A DNA stretch of 27,423 nt from Bacteroidota bacterium (GTDB lineage: Bacteria; Bacteroidota; Bacteroidia; Flavobacteriales; Flavobacteriaceae): assembly GCA_023393485.1 (NCBI GenBank), contig JAEWLD010000307.1:1-27423 (forward strand), in the 5' to 3' direction. The notes under the pieces are model-generated. The model made no database searches. It saw only the letters and a list, made by a program, of their open reading frames with translations, and was not told where the DNA came from. Position numbers and translations under genes: made by a program. Shown piece after piece: positions 14,863 to 21,762 of the stretch. Positions within the stretch are counted from its first letter, which is position 1; each line of letters opens with the position of its first letter.

Positions 14863-14866
14863 TTGT
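14841..14866. promoter_or_regulatory. 26-bp palindromic operator between imuA and the S24 regulator
   Basis: ACAACAAA (14841-14848) and TTTGTTGT (14859-14866) are perfect inverted arms around a 10-bp centre containing the palindrome TACGTA (14851-14856). All share one dyad axis, with only two mismatched pairs. A further ACAACA half-site lies at 14875-14880. The palindrome covers the -7 boxes of both divergent promoters, so a bound dimer would block both. The likely ligand is the adjacent LexA-like regulator (inference). Confidence 0.65.
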
Positions 14867-14878
14867 TGCAACTTACAA
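14845..14878 (-). promoter_or_regulatory. Promoter of the imuA-imuB-dnaE2 run
   Basis: On the minus strand TAACTTTG (14852-14845) matches TAnnTTTG exactly, with TTG at 14878-14876 after a 23-bp spacer. The -7 box lies in the left arm of the palindrome and ends 28 nt before the GTG at 14816. Confidence 0.55.
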
Positions 14879-14887
14879 CATTAACAT

Positions 14888-15655
14888 ATGTCGTTATTTT
14901 CAGACAACCTCAGATACCTTCGCGAAAACCGTAAGGAAACGCAAAATGAAACGGCTGAAAAGCTTGACATCAAACGCGGTCGATACGAGCCGTATGAAAG
15001 CGGGAAGATTGAACCGCCGTATGAGATTTTGAAGAAGATTTCACGACATTTTCACATCAGCATTGATTTGCTTTTGTCAATTGACGTCAGAAAATACAAC
15101 ATTGACCAGCTGCTCAAACTCGACGACAACCGGATTGTGTTGCCGCTCGCCGTTGACCAACACGGCAATAACCTCATTGAAATCATTCCGCATAAGGCGC
15201 GCGCCGGTTACTTGACGGGTTATGCCGATCCGGAGTACATTGAAAACCTTCAGCAGATTTCACTTCCTTTTTTGGGTCCGGGAAAATTCAGAGCGTTTCC
15301 GGTTGGCGGTGATTCGATGCCGCCGCATGACGACAAGAGTTTTATCGTCGGGCGCTACATTGAAAACCTCGGCGAAATCAAAAAAGACAAGACCTATATA
15401 TTGATTACGGTAAGCGAAGGCATTACCTATAAACGACTGGCTGAAAAAAGCGGCGACACTCTGACGGTTTCGCCCGACAATGTGATTTACAGCCCGTATA
15501 AAATCAAGCTGTCGGACATTCTTGAAATCTGGGAATACGTAGCGCACATCGGCCGCGATGACGCTTTGCAGATTGATCCCGAAAACCCGAAGACGATGTT
15601 TGAGAATGTGATGCGCGAGTTGAAGGATATTAAAAATAGAATTGGCGAGGCTTGA
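14888..15655 (+). CDS. LexA-like XRE/S24 self-cleaving transcriptional regulator
   Basis: 255 residues. Residues 5-65 are a Cro/C1-type helix-turn-helix (FSDNLRYLRENRKETQNE, RYEPYESGKIEPP). Residues 100-225 are an S24 peptidase domain as in LexA, UmuD and phage CI: a candidate Ala106-Gly107 cleavage site in HKARAGYLTGY, nucleophile Ser143 in GGDSMPP and general-base Lys182 in ITYKRL. The spacings (37 and 39) are close to those in LexA, so the protein should be competent for RecA-stimulated self-cleavage. It faces imuA across a 71-bp gap containing a palindrome over both promoters, hence the inferred role of damage-responsive, autoregulated repressor of the mutasome. A short C-terminal helix (about 237-255) may be a coiled coil. 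Confidence 0.9.
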   Translation: MSLFSDNLRYLRENRKETQNETAEKLDIKRGRYEPYESGKIEPPYEILKKISRHFHISIDLLLSIDVRKYNIDQLLKLDDNRIVLPLAVDQHGNNLIEIIPHKARAGYLTGYADPEYIENLQQISLPFLGPGKFRAFPVGGDSMPPHDDKSFIVGRYIENLGEIKKDKTYILITVSEGITYKRLAEKSGDTLTVSPDNVIYSPYKIKLSDILEIWEYVAHIGRDDALQIDPENPKTMFENVMRELKDIKNRIGEA

Positions 15656-15781
15656 GTATTAAACTTCTATTTGAAAATATTTTATACATACATTATCCAT
15701 ACACTATCCATACTTGGGATAGGGCTTTGATGGGAGTGTGTTACGATGTAAGCAAGCCAACAGATTCAGTAATCGAAATAA

Positions 15782-17476
15782 TTACTCCTTAATAACCTTA
15801 ACCGTCATTTCATCCGTAGCTGTCTGCAGCCTGAGCAGGTACAATCCCGGCGCATACCTTTCCATATCGATCTTGCGGTTTTCCGCCAGTTTTCCTTCGC
15901 CGACTCTTTTGCCATTTGCATCATATAACTCATAGGTACAGTCAACATCCAGATTCTCAAGGTTCAGTATTTTAGCCACCGGGTTTGGCCAAGCCTTTAT
16001 TTCAGGCTTGACGTTATCAGCCGTTCCTAGACTGCAATTTGCGGTGCCGAACTTTGCTATGAAGAAATCCGACTCCGGCCCTTCGTTGACCATCGGAGTT
16101 GGTCCGTTGGCGTATAGGAAATGACCGAAATAACCGCCTACGTAAAAATTGCCATACGGGTCGTTGGCAACTGCCGTCCCATAGTCAACATAGCCCGTAT
16201 CGCCAGGAAGGCCGTCCAATCCTATTATTTGCCCGTTGTCGGGATCAAAGCGCGCAAAAAATACGTCATATCCCTGGCCCGATCCTGAGATCGAGTGTCC
16301 GTCCCAGGTCATATTCCCATAATTCCCGGTGATGGCACCTTTGGTGATGCCGTAGCCGCCGCAGGTCGCGGTGACCGACGTACAATTTGTTGCCCAGATC
16401 AGATCGCCGTTCGCATTGAGCTTCATTATGTAAGGAAAGGAGTTTCCGGCGGCAGTCGTAAAGATATGCCCGTCAAAGGCCATGTTTTGTCTTCCGGTTC
16501 CTGTTACATAAATGCTCCCATCTTCATCCAACGTGCAGTCAAGAATACTCGCACTTATCGAATTTGTGGAACTTTCTTTCTTCCATAAAAAATTGCCTTG
16601 CGCATCGAAGGCTGCCAGATAGAGTTGGTTGGTGACACTCTGCCCACCGAACGTTGCTGTTGTGCCAACAAAAGGCTCTGCGGATCCTATAAAATAGATT
16701 GTACCTGAAACCGGATTACGCCGCATCTTCGCACCTATTCCACCCCCAAATTGCATGTCAATTGGAAAGCCGCCGATAAAATTGCCCCCCGCATCATATT
16801 TAAGAATTTGGTATCCTGCCGTCGTAACTGTATAAGCGCCGTTCGCATAAACCCCGGGATTGAGACTTATCCACCACCATGAGTTGCCCGCTGCGTCAGT
16901 TTCCAATCCGAACGTGTAACCGGAACCAATACCGCCAATAGTTACATCGGTCGGTTGGGGTGTAACCACCCACTGAAGATTTCCATTGCTGTCATATTTA
17001 AAAAGGTAAATAGTTTGTTTGTCTGTCAGCTCATTGCTTTCCGATTGGGGAAAGATATAGTCTTCATCAATCTGGTTTGCGGGATGCCCGGTGTAGGTCA
17101 GGCCAAAGTTTGCAGACACGTAGACATTTCCTTCACCGTCCAGGGTCATCCCTGAACTGGTATCGTTACCCCAGCCGCCAAAAACCTTTGACCAGCGATA
17201 GGTTCCATCACACGAGAAACTTACAATCATCTGGTCTTGGCCGACCGTACTTCCCGGCGTGCTATAGGCTTCTTTCTCATGCCCGTCCACATCCAGGCCC
17301 GAGACGCCTACGGGTGAAATGGCGTAAACATTTCCCTGCCCGTCAGTGAGAATCTTGTTGATTTTTTCCGGACCGTTGTTGACATTGTCATTGCTCCCGC
17401 CGCGCTTGCCCCATTGCCAGGATTGGGCATTGAGTATTGCTGAAAGCAATAAAATTGATAGGTAAAACTTTTTCAT
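15782..17476 (-). CDS. T9SS-exported beta-propeller-like (SBBP) protein
   Basis: 564 residues. The signal peptide is MKKFYLSILLLSAILNAQ. Residues about 40-470 contain repeated units of the form D.qGN.Y or D..GN..W (ILTDGQGNVYAIS, TLDGEGNVYVSANF, FKYDSNGNLQWVV, AFDAQGNFLWKKE, TLDEDGSIYVTGTG, KLNANGDLIWATN, ANDPYGNFYVGGYF), as in SBBP/beta-propeller secreted proteins. Residues about 490-564 are a type IX secretion sorting tail (IKAWPNPVAKILNLENL, YELYDANGKRVGEG, APGLYLLRLQTATDEMTVKVIKE). It is expected on the cell surface or outside the cell. Function unknown; adhesion or polymer binding are common roles for such proteins. It appears monocistronic. Confidence 0.88.
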   Translation of the reverse strand: MKKFYLSILLLSAILNAQSWQWGKRGGSNDNVNNGPEKINKILTDGQGNVYAISPVGVSGLDVDGHEKEAYSTPGSTVGQDQMIVSFSCDGTYRWSKVFGGWGNDTSSGMTLDGEGNVYVSANFGLTYTGHPANQIDEDYIFPQSESNELTDKQTIYLFKYDSNGNLQWVVTPQPTDVTIGGIGSGYTFGLETDAAGNSWWWISLNPGVYANGAYTVTTAGYQILKYDAGGNFIGGFPIDMQFGGGIGAKMRRNPVSGTIYFIGSAEPFVGTTATFGGQSVTNQLYLAAFDAQGNFLWKKESSTNSISASILDCTLDEDGSIYVTGTGRQNMAFDGHIFTTAAGNSFPYIMKLNANGDLIWATNCTSVTATCGGYGITKGAITGNYGNMTWDGHSISGSGQGYDVFFARFDPDNGQIIGLDGLPGDTGYVDYGTAVANDPYGNFYVGGYFGHFLYANGPTPMVNEGPESDFFIAKFGTANCSLGTADNVKPEIKAWPNPVAKILNLENLDVDCTYELYDANGKRVGEGKLAENRKIDMERYAPGLYLLRLQTATDEMTVKVIKE

Positions 17477-17580
17477 AGTTGGAATTTTAAAAATGTACCT
17501 TTCGGTTTATGCCAAAATACAAAATTTATCAGGTTATTGAAACTTACAAACCAACTAAGTAACTTCGCGCTTCTGACCAT

Positions 17581-17619
17581 AAAAAAAAGCCGCACAAACT
17601 CAATGTTTATAAGGCTTTT
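17581..17619 (-). terminator. Terminator after the tRNA gene
   Basis: On the minus strand AAAAGCC (17619-17613) pairs with GGCTTTT (17591-17585), with a smaller inner AAAC/GTTT stem, and a T-run follows (17588-17581). It lies 12 bp past the tRNA 3' end. Confidence 0.6.
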
Positions 17620-17631
17620 GGAGTATAAAAG

Positions 17632-17705
17632 TGGTCCCACTTGGGCTCGAACCAAGGACCACCTGATTATGAGTCAGGTGCTCTAACCAACTGAGCTATA
17701 GGACC
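17632..17705 (-). tRNA. tRNA with CAU anticodon (elongator Met or Ile2)
   Basis: 74-nt cloverleaf on the minus strand. The acceptor stem is GGTCCTA paired with TGGGACC (one G-T pair), the D region TAGCTCAGTTGGTTAGAGC, the anticodon stem CCTGA/TCAGG with loop CTCATAA (anticodon CAT), the T arm CTTGGTTCGAGCCCAAG, and the discriminator base is A. CCA is not encoded, as usual in Bacteroidetes. The C4-G69 and C5-G68 pairs are features used by TilS to recognise tRNA-Ile2 in E. coli, where elongator tRNA-Met has other pairs. It may thus read AUA after lysidine modification; automatic tools would call it Met. Confidence 0.9.
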
Positions 17706-17717
17706 GGGTCGGGGCTG

Positions 17718-17748
17718 CAATATTACTACATTTTTTCGGGCGTTGCAA
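17718..17748 (-). promoter_or_regulatory. Promoter of the tRNA gene
   Basis: Minus strand: TTG (17748-17746), a 20-bp spacer and TAATATTG (17725-17718), a 7/8 match to TAnnTTTG. It ends 12 nt before the tRNA 5' end. Confidence 0.45.
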
Positions 17749-17760
17749 GCGATTTTTTAA

Positions 17761-18162
17761 TCAGCGAATCTCCTGGCAAAGTTCAATCAAAACGCCGTTG
17801 GTGCTTTTTGGGTGCAAGAAGGCAACAAGTTTATTGTCTGCGCCTTTTTTTGGCGTTTCGTTGAGTACTGTAAAACCTTCGGCTTTGAGCCGTGCGATTT
17901 CTGAAACAATGTCATCAACATCGAAAGCGATGTGATGGATGCCTTCGCCTTTTTTCTCCAGAAATTTCGCAATCGGGCTTTCGGGATTTGTTGCTTCGAG
18001 CAGTTCGATTTTATTCGGCCCATTCCTAAAAAACGACGTGCTGACGCCTTCAGATTCAACTACTTCGGTTTTATACGGCGGCGCACCGAAAATCCTTCCA
18101 AAAACGAGATTCGACTCCTCGAGGTTCTTTACCGCGATACCGATATGTTCAATTTTATTCAT
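17761..18162 (-). CDS. mce: Methylmalonyl-CoA epimerase
   Basis: Interconverts the (R) and (S) forms of methylmalonyl-CoA, linking propionyl-CoA metabolism with succinyl-CoA. 133 residues from the ATG at 18162, normal for this vicinal-oxygen-chelate enzyme. Motifs include KIEHIGIAVKNLEES (His6), KIELLEATNPESPIAKFLEKKG with Glu53, GEGIHHIAFDVDD (His76-His77) and GVLIELCQ (Glu127), which fit the metal ligands of the family. The open frame reaches 18300, but that would overlap rbfA and pass the promoter -7 box TATCTTTG at 18200-18193, so the later ATG is chosen. Confidence 0.92.
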   Translation of the reverse strand: MNKIEHIGIAVKNLEESNLVFGRIFGAPPYKTEVVESEGVSTSFFRNGPNKIELLEATNPESPIAKFLEKKGEGIHHIAFDVDDIVSEIARLKAEGFTVLNETPKKGADNKLVAFLHPKSTNGVLIELCQEIR

Positions 18163-18192
18163 CGTTGGTGTATGGGAATTGATTGATAGTGG

Positions 18193-18200
18193 CAAAGATA
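18193..18200 (-). promoter_or_regulatory. mce: -7 box of mce
   Basis: TATCTTTG on the minus strand is an exact TAnnTTTG, 30 nt before the ATG at 18162. No TTG lies at the standard distance upstream. Confidence 0.4.
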
Positions 18201-18246
18201 AAAAACTATAGTGCTTTGAAGCTCCGCAACTTTGCAACTTAATCCG

Positions 18247-18254
18247 TATTTTTG
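18247..18254 (+). promoter_or_regulatory. rbfA: -7 box of rbfA, predicted leaderless
   Basis: TATTTTTG is an exact TAnnTTTG ending 4 nt before the ATG at 18259, so the transcript should start at or next to the start codon. TTTG motifs upstream are at unusual distances (12 and 28 bp). Confidence 0.5.
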
Positions 18255-18258
18255 CGCT

Positions 18259-18651
18259 ATGGAAACAAACAGACAGAAAAAAATCGGTGCGCTGCTCCAA
18301 AAAGATTTGGTCGACATCTTACAGGGCGAGGTTCGCAAGAACAGTATTTCCAACCTTGTCATTTCGGTGTCAAAAGTCTATGTCACCTCAGATCTGTCTG
18401 TTGCTACCGTCCATTTGAGTATTTTCCCGCAAGAAAAAGCGGCCGAAACACTCACGGCCATCAAAACCAACACGCCGCTGATCAAGCATGACCTCGCCCA
18501 GCGCGTAAAAATGCAGCTTCGCAAAGTGCCTAATCTTACTTTCCGCATCGACGATTCACTTGATTACATTGAAAAAATTGACCGCGCGTTGACCGGAAAA
18601 GAAAATCCGGTGACCAATCCAGAACTGCTCGACAAACGCAAAAAGTCGTAA
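18259..18651 (+). CDS. rbfA: 30S ribosome-binding factor A
   Basis: Binds the immature small ribosomal subunit and helps 16S rRNA 5'-end maturation, also in cold adaptation. 130 residues with a KH-type fold: ETNRQKKIGALLQKDLVDIL at the N-terminus, LVISVSKVYVTSDLSVATVHLSIF (about 33-56, split: LVISVSKVYVTSDLS, VATVHLSIF) and LRKVPNLTFRIDDSLDYIEKID (split: LRKVPNLTFRID, DSLDYIEKID) near residues 94-115. An in-frame upstream start at 18232 is rejected because the TAnnTTTG box lies between it and ATG 18259. The stop is followed after one base by the permease start, so the two are one operon. Confidence 0.93.
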   Translation: METNRQKKIGALLQKDLVDILQGEVRKNSISNLVISVSKVYVTSDLSVATVHLSIFPQEKAAETLTAIKTNTPLIKHDLAQRVKMQLRKVPNLTFRIDDSLDYIEKIDRALTGKENPVTNPELLDKRKKS

Positions 18652-18652
18652 C

Positions 18653-19849
18653 TTGAATTTCCCGTTTTACATCGCAAAGCGCTATCTGTTCAGTTTCAGC
18701 AAGAGCAATGCGATCAATATCATAACCATAATCGCGACGACGGGAATCGTGGTTACCGCGGCGTTTCTGTTTATTGCGCTGTCGGTCTTTAGCGGCTTGC
18801 GCGATTTCAGCCTTTCGTTCAGCAATGAATTCGACCCGGATCTGAAAATTACGCCGGTTAAAGGCAAATCGTTTGTAATATCGGCCGCCCAACACGGGCA
18901 GATTACAAGAACCGACGGCATCGCTTTTTACAGCAAGGCAATTGAGGAACGCGTGCTGTTCCATTATGATGGAAAGGATAAAGTCGCAGTACTCAAAGGC
19001 GTCGACAGCATTTTCGGCAAGGTCAACAACATCGAAAAATCACTTTACAACGGAATTTGGATAAAGCCCAACACGTATCAGGCCGTCATCGGTTACGGAA
19101 TCGCGAATGACCTTTCAATGGGTTTGTTCGACTTTACGAACGTACTCGAAGCCTATGTGCCAAAGCCCGGAAAAGGCAACATCGACAATCCCGAGGAAGC
19201 CTTCTCAAAAACGAATTTGATTCCGGTCGGGATTTATGCAATCAACGAAGATCTGGACAATAAATACGTATTTGCCGACATCGGCCTTGTTCAGGAATTG
19301 TTGCAATATCCGCCAAATCAGGTTTCGGCAATTGAAATCAAGCTTGCGCCCGGAGCCGATGAAAACGCGGTGATTACAAGTCTGCAAAAGATTTTCAAGA
19401 ATGTCGAAATCCGCACACGCGCACAGCAAAACGATTCGCTTTACCGAATGCTCAACACCGAAAACCTGGCAGTATACCTGGTTTTCACGCTGTTCATCAT
19501 CATGGCGCTTTTTACATTGATCGGCGCATTGATCATGATGATCCTCGAAAAACGCCAAAATCTAAAAACGCTGCTCAATCTTGGCGCAACAGTCGGCGAA
19601 CTCAGAAAAGTCTTCTTGTTTCAGGGCACGAGCCTCACTGTACTTGGCGGTGCGTTCGGGCTGCTGATCGGTATTGTCGTTGTGATTTTGCAGCAACGGT
19701 TTCAATGGATCATGATTACTGAAACCCTTGCTTATCCGGTAGTTTTTTCAGGAACGAACGTCATTGTGGTTTTATTGACGATTTCGACCGTCGGGCTGCT
19801 CGCGTCATGGTTTGCGGCGTCGCGCGTAAGCAGAAAATTTCTCGATTGA
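18653..19849 (+). CDS. FtsX-like ABC transporter permease (LolC/LolE type)
   Basis: 398-residue inner-membrane permease with the FtsX/LolC/E layout: a first membrane helix at about 20-45 (INIITIIATTGIVVTAAFLF), a large periplasmic domain (about 46-265), and three C-terminal helices (about 273-300, 320-345 and 365-388). Lol proteins release lipoproteins from the inner membrane; this role is inferred by family resemblance. The start codon is TTG at 18653, one base after the rbfA stop; no ATG lies before the conserved NFPFYIAKRYLF start, and coupling to rbfA translation is likely. No ATPase subunit gene is adjacent, which is normal for this locus in flavobacteria. Confidence 0.87.
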   Translation: MNFPFYIAKRYLFSFSKSNAINIITIIATTGIVVTAAFLFIALSVFSGLRDFSLSFSNEFDPDLKITPVKGKSFVISAAQHGQITRTDGIAFYSKAIEERVLFHYDGKDKVAVLKGVDSIFGKVNNIEKSLYNGIWIKPNTYQAVIGYGIANDLSMGLFDFTNVLEAYVPKPGKGNIDNPEEAFSKTNLIPVGIYAINEDLDNKYVFADIGLVQELLQYPPNQVSAIEIKLAPGADENAVITSLQKIFKNVEIRTRAQQNDSLYRMLNTENLAVYLVFTLFIIMALFTLIGALIMMILEKRQNLKTLLNLGATVGELRKVFLFQGTSLTVLGGAFGLLIGIVVVILQQRFQWIMITETLAYPVVFSGTNVIVVLLTISTVGLLASWFAASRVSRKFLD

Positions 19850-19863
19850 TTGGTTTTGCGATC

Positions 19864-20856
19864 TTAAGCAAACTGGTAGTCCGAATAAGTGTCGATGATT
19901 TCATCCATCGTGCGGAATAACTCCTCTGGAAAATCAAGCGTGACGAGCTTTGTCCTGAACTCCTTAAAATTCGCAATGCCTTTGAAATAATTGGTATAAT
20001 GGCGGCGCATTTCAACGATTCCGAGCCGTTCGCCTTTCCATTCCATCGACCACATTAAATGGTTGCGCGCCGCTTCTACACGGTCGGCAACGGTTGGCCT
20101 GGGCAAATGCGTCCCGGTTTTCATGTAGTGTTTGACTTCGTCGAAAATCCAAGGATAACCGATTGCGGCGCGGCCGATCATAATGCCATCTACGCCGTAT
20201 TTGTTTTTGTATTCGAGCGCTTTTTCAGGCGAATCGACGTCGCCATTGCCAAAAATCGGCATGGTGATTCGCGGGTTGCTTTTTACCCTTGCAATGTGCG
20301 ACCAATCGGCTTCACCTTTATAAAGTTGCGCGCGCGTCCGGCCGTGGATTGACAACGCCTGGACGCCGATGTCCTGCAGCCTTTCGGCAACCTGATCAAT
20401 GTTGATCATATCGTGATCCCAGCCCAGACGGGTTTTTACCGTAACTGGCAGATTCGTGCTTTTGATGACGGCTTTGGTCAATCGGACCATCAAATCCACG
20501 TCCTTCAAAACTGCTGCGCCGGCGCCTTTACAGACTACTTTTTTGACCGGACAACCGAAGTTGATGTCGATCAAATCGGGATTGACCGCATCGACGATTT
20601 TGGCAGACATTGCCATCGCTTCTTCATCGCCGCCGAAAATCTGGATGCCGACCGGGCGTTCGTAATCAAAAATATCGAGCTTCTGGCGGCTTTTTATGGC
20701 ATCGCGGATCAAGCCTTCGGAAGAGATGAATTCCGAAAACATCAAATCTGCACCATGCTGTTTGCACAACCGGCGAAACGGCGGATCACTGACGTCTTCC
20801 ATTGGCGCCAAGAGCAGCGGGAATTCAGGCAGCTCGATGTTTCCGATTTTTACCAT
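19864..20856 (-). CDS. dusB: tRNA-dihydrouridine synthase B
   Basis: FMN-dependent enzyme that reduces a uridine of tRNA to dihydrouridine. 330 residues, TIM barrel. Visible features: LLLAPMEDVSDPPFRRLC (about 14-31), INFGCPVKKVVCKGAGAA with the catalytic Cys102, TVKTRLGWD, ALSIHGRTRAQLYKGEADW, and GNGDVDSPEKAL with VDGIMIGRAAIGYPW for FMN phosphate binding. The C-terminal helical domain (MRRHYTNYFKGI) is complete. Convergent with the permease gene, 14 bp apart, without a visible terminator. The ATG at 20856 lies 4 nt after a full promoter. Confidence 0.94.
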   Translation of the reverse strand: MVKIGNIELPEFPLLLAPMEDVSDPPFRRLCKQHGADLMFSEFISSEGLIRDAIKSRQKLDIFDYERPVGIQIFGGDEEAMAMSAKIVDAVNPDLIDINFGCPVKKVVCKGAGAAVLKDVDLMVRLTKAVIKSTNLPVTVKTRLGWDHDMINIDQVAERLQDIGVQALSIHGRTRAQLYKGEADWSHIARVKSNPRITMPIFGNGDVDSPEKALEYKNKYGVDGIMIGRAAIGYPWIFDEVKHYMKTGTHLPRPTVADRVEAARNHLMWSMEWKGERLGIVEMRRHYTNYFKGIANFKEFRTKLVTLDFPEELFRTMDEIIDTYSDYQFA

Positions 20857-20860
20857 GGCG

Positions 20861-20892
20861 CAAAAGTAAAGTATTTAAATGAATGCCGCCAA
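20861..20892 (-). promoter_or_regulatory. dusB: dusB promoter, predicted leaderless
   Basis: Minus strand: TTG (20892-20890), a 21-bp spacer and TACTTTTG (20868-20861), full consensus, ending 4 nt before the ATG at 20856. Confidence 0.6.
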
Positions 20893-20936
20893 GAAGATTT
20901 GGGTTAAAAAGCGTTAAATATGTCGATACAAAAAAC

Positions 20937-20944
20937 TATATTTG
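20937..20944 (+). promoter_or_regulatory. -7 box of the lipoprotein gene
   Basis: TATATTTG is an exact TAnnTTTG, 42 nt before the ATG at 20987; no clear TTG at the standard distance. Confidence 0.4.
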
Positions 20945-20986
20945 ATTAACTATCAACATTTTACTAATTGAGCAAAACTGGAAATC

Positions 20987-21469
20987 ATGAAAAAATCAAT
21001 TTTAATGTTAGGCACCGTTTGTTTACTGGTGGCCTGCAATTCAAAAACCGAAGTTAAAAGCACCGAGGCAAGAACTGTCAACAAGGACAGCATTAAAACT
21101 GTCATTTCAGGCATGGAAGCGCGCTACGCTAAAGGCATGGAAACCCACAATATAGACGACATCATGTTTTATTACGCCGACGATATAAAAAGTTTCGACT
21201 CTGGTGACGCGCCGGTCATTGGCGCTGCCGAACTCAGGAAAACAATGACCGAAATGTTTGAGACCATGCCAAAAGGCACAAAAGTCAAAATGGAAACCAA
21301 TGACATTGTCGTGTCGGGCGACGGCAGCCTTGTTACCGAGGACGGCAGATATGTGGCAATGGATTCGACCGACACGCAATTTTCATCGGGTTCTTTCCTG
21401 GCCACGTTTGAATTGCGCGACGGCGCTTACAAGTGCGTGCGGGAAATGATCGCCAAGGACAAAAAATAA
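20987..21469 (+). CDS. SnoaL/NTF2-like (DUF4440-type) lipoprotein
   Basis: 160 residues. The N-terminus MKKSILMLGTVCLLVAC is a lipoprotein signal peptide with lipobox LVAC and lipidated Cys17. Residues about 35-157 fit the NTF2-like cone fold seen in SnoaL and DUF4440 proteins: a first helix (VISGMEARYAKGMETHNI), then IDDIMFYYADDIKSFDSGDA (split: IDDIMFYYADD, IKSFDSGDA), a helix AAELRKTMTEMFETM, and strands ending in FLATFELRDGAYKCVREM. Ligand or enzyme activity is unknown. It should be anchored in the membrane facing the periplasm or exposed. Monocistronic, with its own -7 box and a strong terminator at 21497-21524. Confidence 0.8.
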   Translation: MKKSILMLGTVCLLVACNSKTEVKSTEARTVNKDSIKTVISGMEARYAKGMETHNIDDIMFYYADDIKSFDSGDAPVIGAAELRKTMTEMFETMPKGTKVKMETNDIVVSGDGSLVTEDGRYVAMDSTDTQFSSGSFLATFELRDGAYKCVREMIAKDKK

Positions 21470-21496
21470 ATCAAAACAAACAATTTACACCCAGAT

Positions 21497-21524
21497 AAAG
21501 CGCTTTTTCCGAGGCGCTTTTTTT
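21497..21524 (+). terminator. Terminator after the lipoprotein gene
   Basis: AAAGCGC (21497-21503) and GCGCTTT (21514-21520) form a 7-bp stem with a 10-nt loop followed by TTTT (seven T in total). Confidence 0.75.
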
Positions 21525-21561
21525 ATAAAATAATTTCACATCCAAAATGTAAACTTTCGGT

Positions 21562-21569
21562 TATATTTG
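21562..21569 (+). promoter_or_regulatory. lepA: Possible -7 box for a long lepA leader
   Basis: TATATTTG is an exact TAnnTTTG, but no TTG lies at the standard distance. If used, the lepA leader would be almost 190 nt and would contain a GCCCG/CGGGC hairpin near 21608-21620 and the 33-bp palindrome. Confidence 0.3.
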
Positions 21570-21638
21570 CAGATTCTATGTGAATGCCTTTGCGTTAGGC
21601 CTGCTCAGCCCGGTTCGGGCGCGGCGTAGGTGCGGAAA

Positions 21639-21671
21639 AGACCTGCAAGGTTTTGAAAACCTTGCAGGTCT
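21639..21671. repeat. 33-bp palindromic repeat, copy 2
   Basis: Arms AGACCTGCAAGGTTTT (21639-21654) and AAAACCTTGCAGGTCT (21656-21671) around a single G. Same length and core as copy 1 at 5116-5148. The four arm positions that differ (2, 6, 7 and 8) are matched by the complementary change in the other arm. It lies 91 bp before the lepA ATG. Confidence 0.85.
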
Positions 21672-21762
21672 GGAAGATTGACAGACAGCCAGTCCATGAC
21701 AACGCCATAAATAAATTAAAAATATAGTCAAAAACCTTTTGGCTTTTAACTTTCGAATGAAG

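Noticed and set aside
15680..15722. Short direct and inverted repeats (TATCCATAC twice; CTATCC/GGATAG) after the S24 regulator
   Set aside because: Too short and degenerate to call a repeat array or CRISPR; might be a weak hairpin but has no T tail.
18536..18964. 142-codon minus-strand frame over rbfA and the permease
   Set aside because: Covers two real genes on the other strand and resembles nothing.
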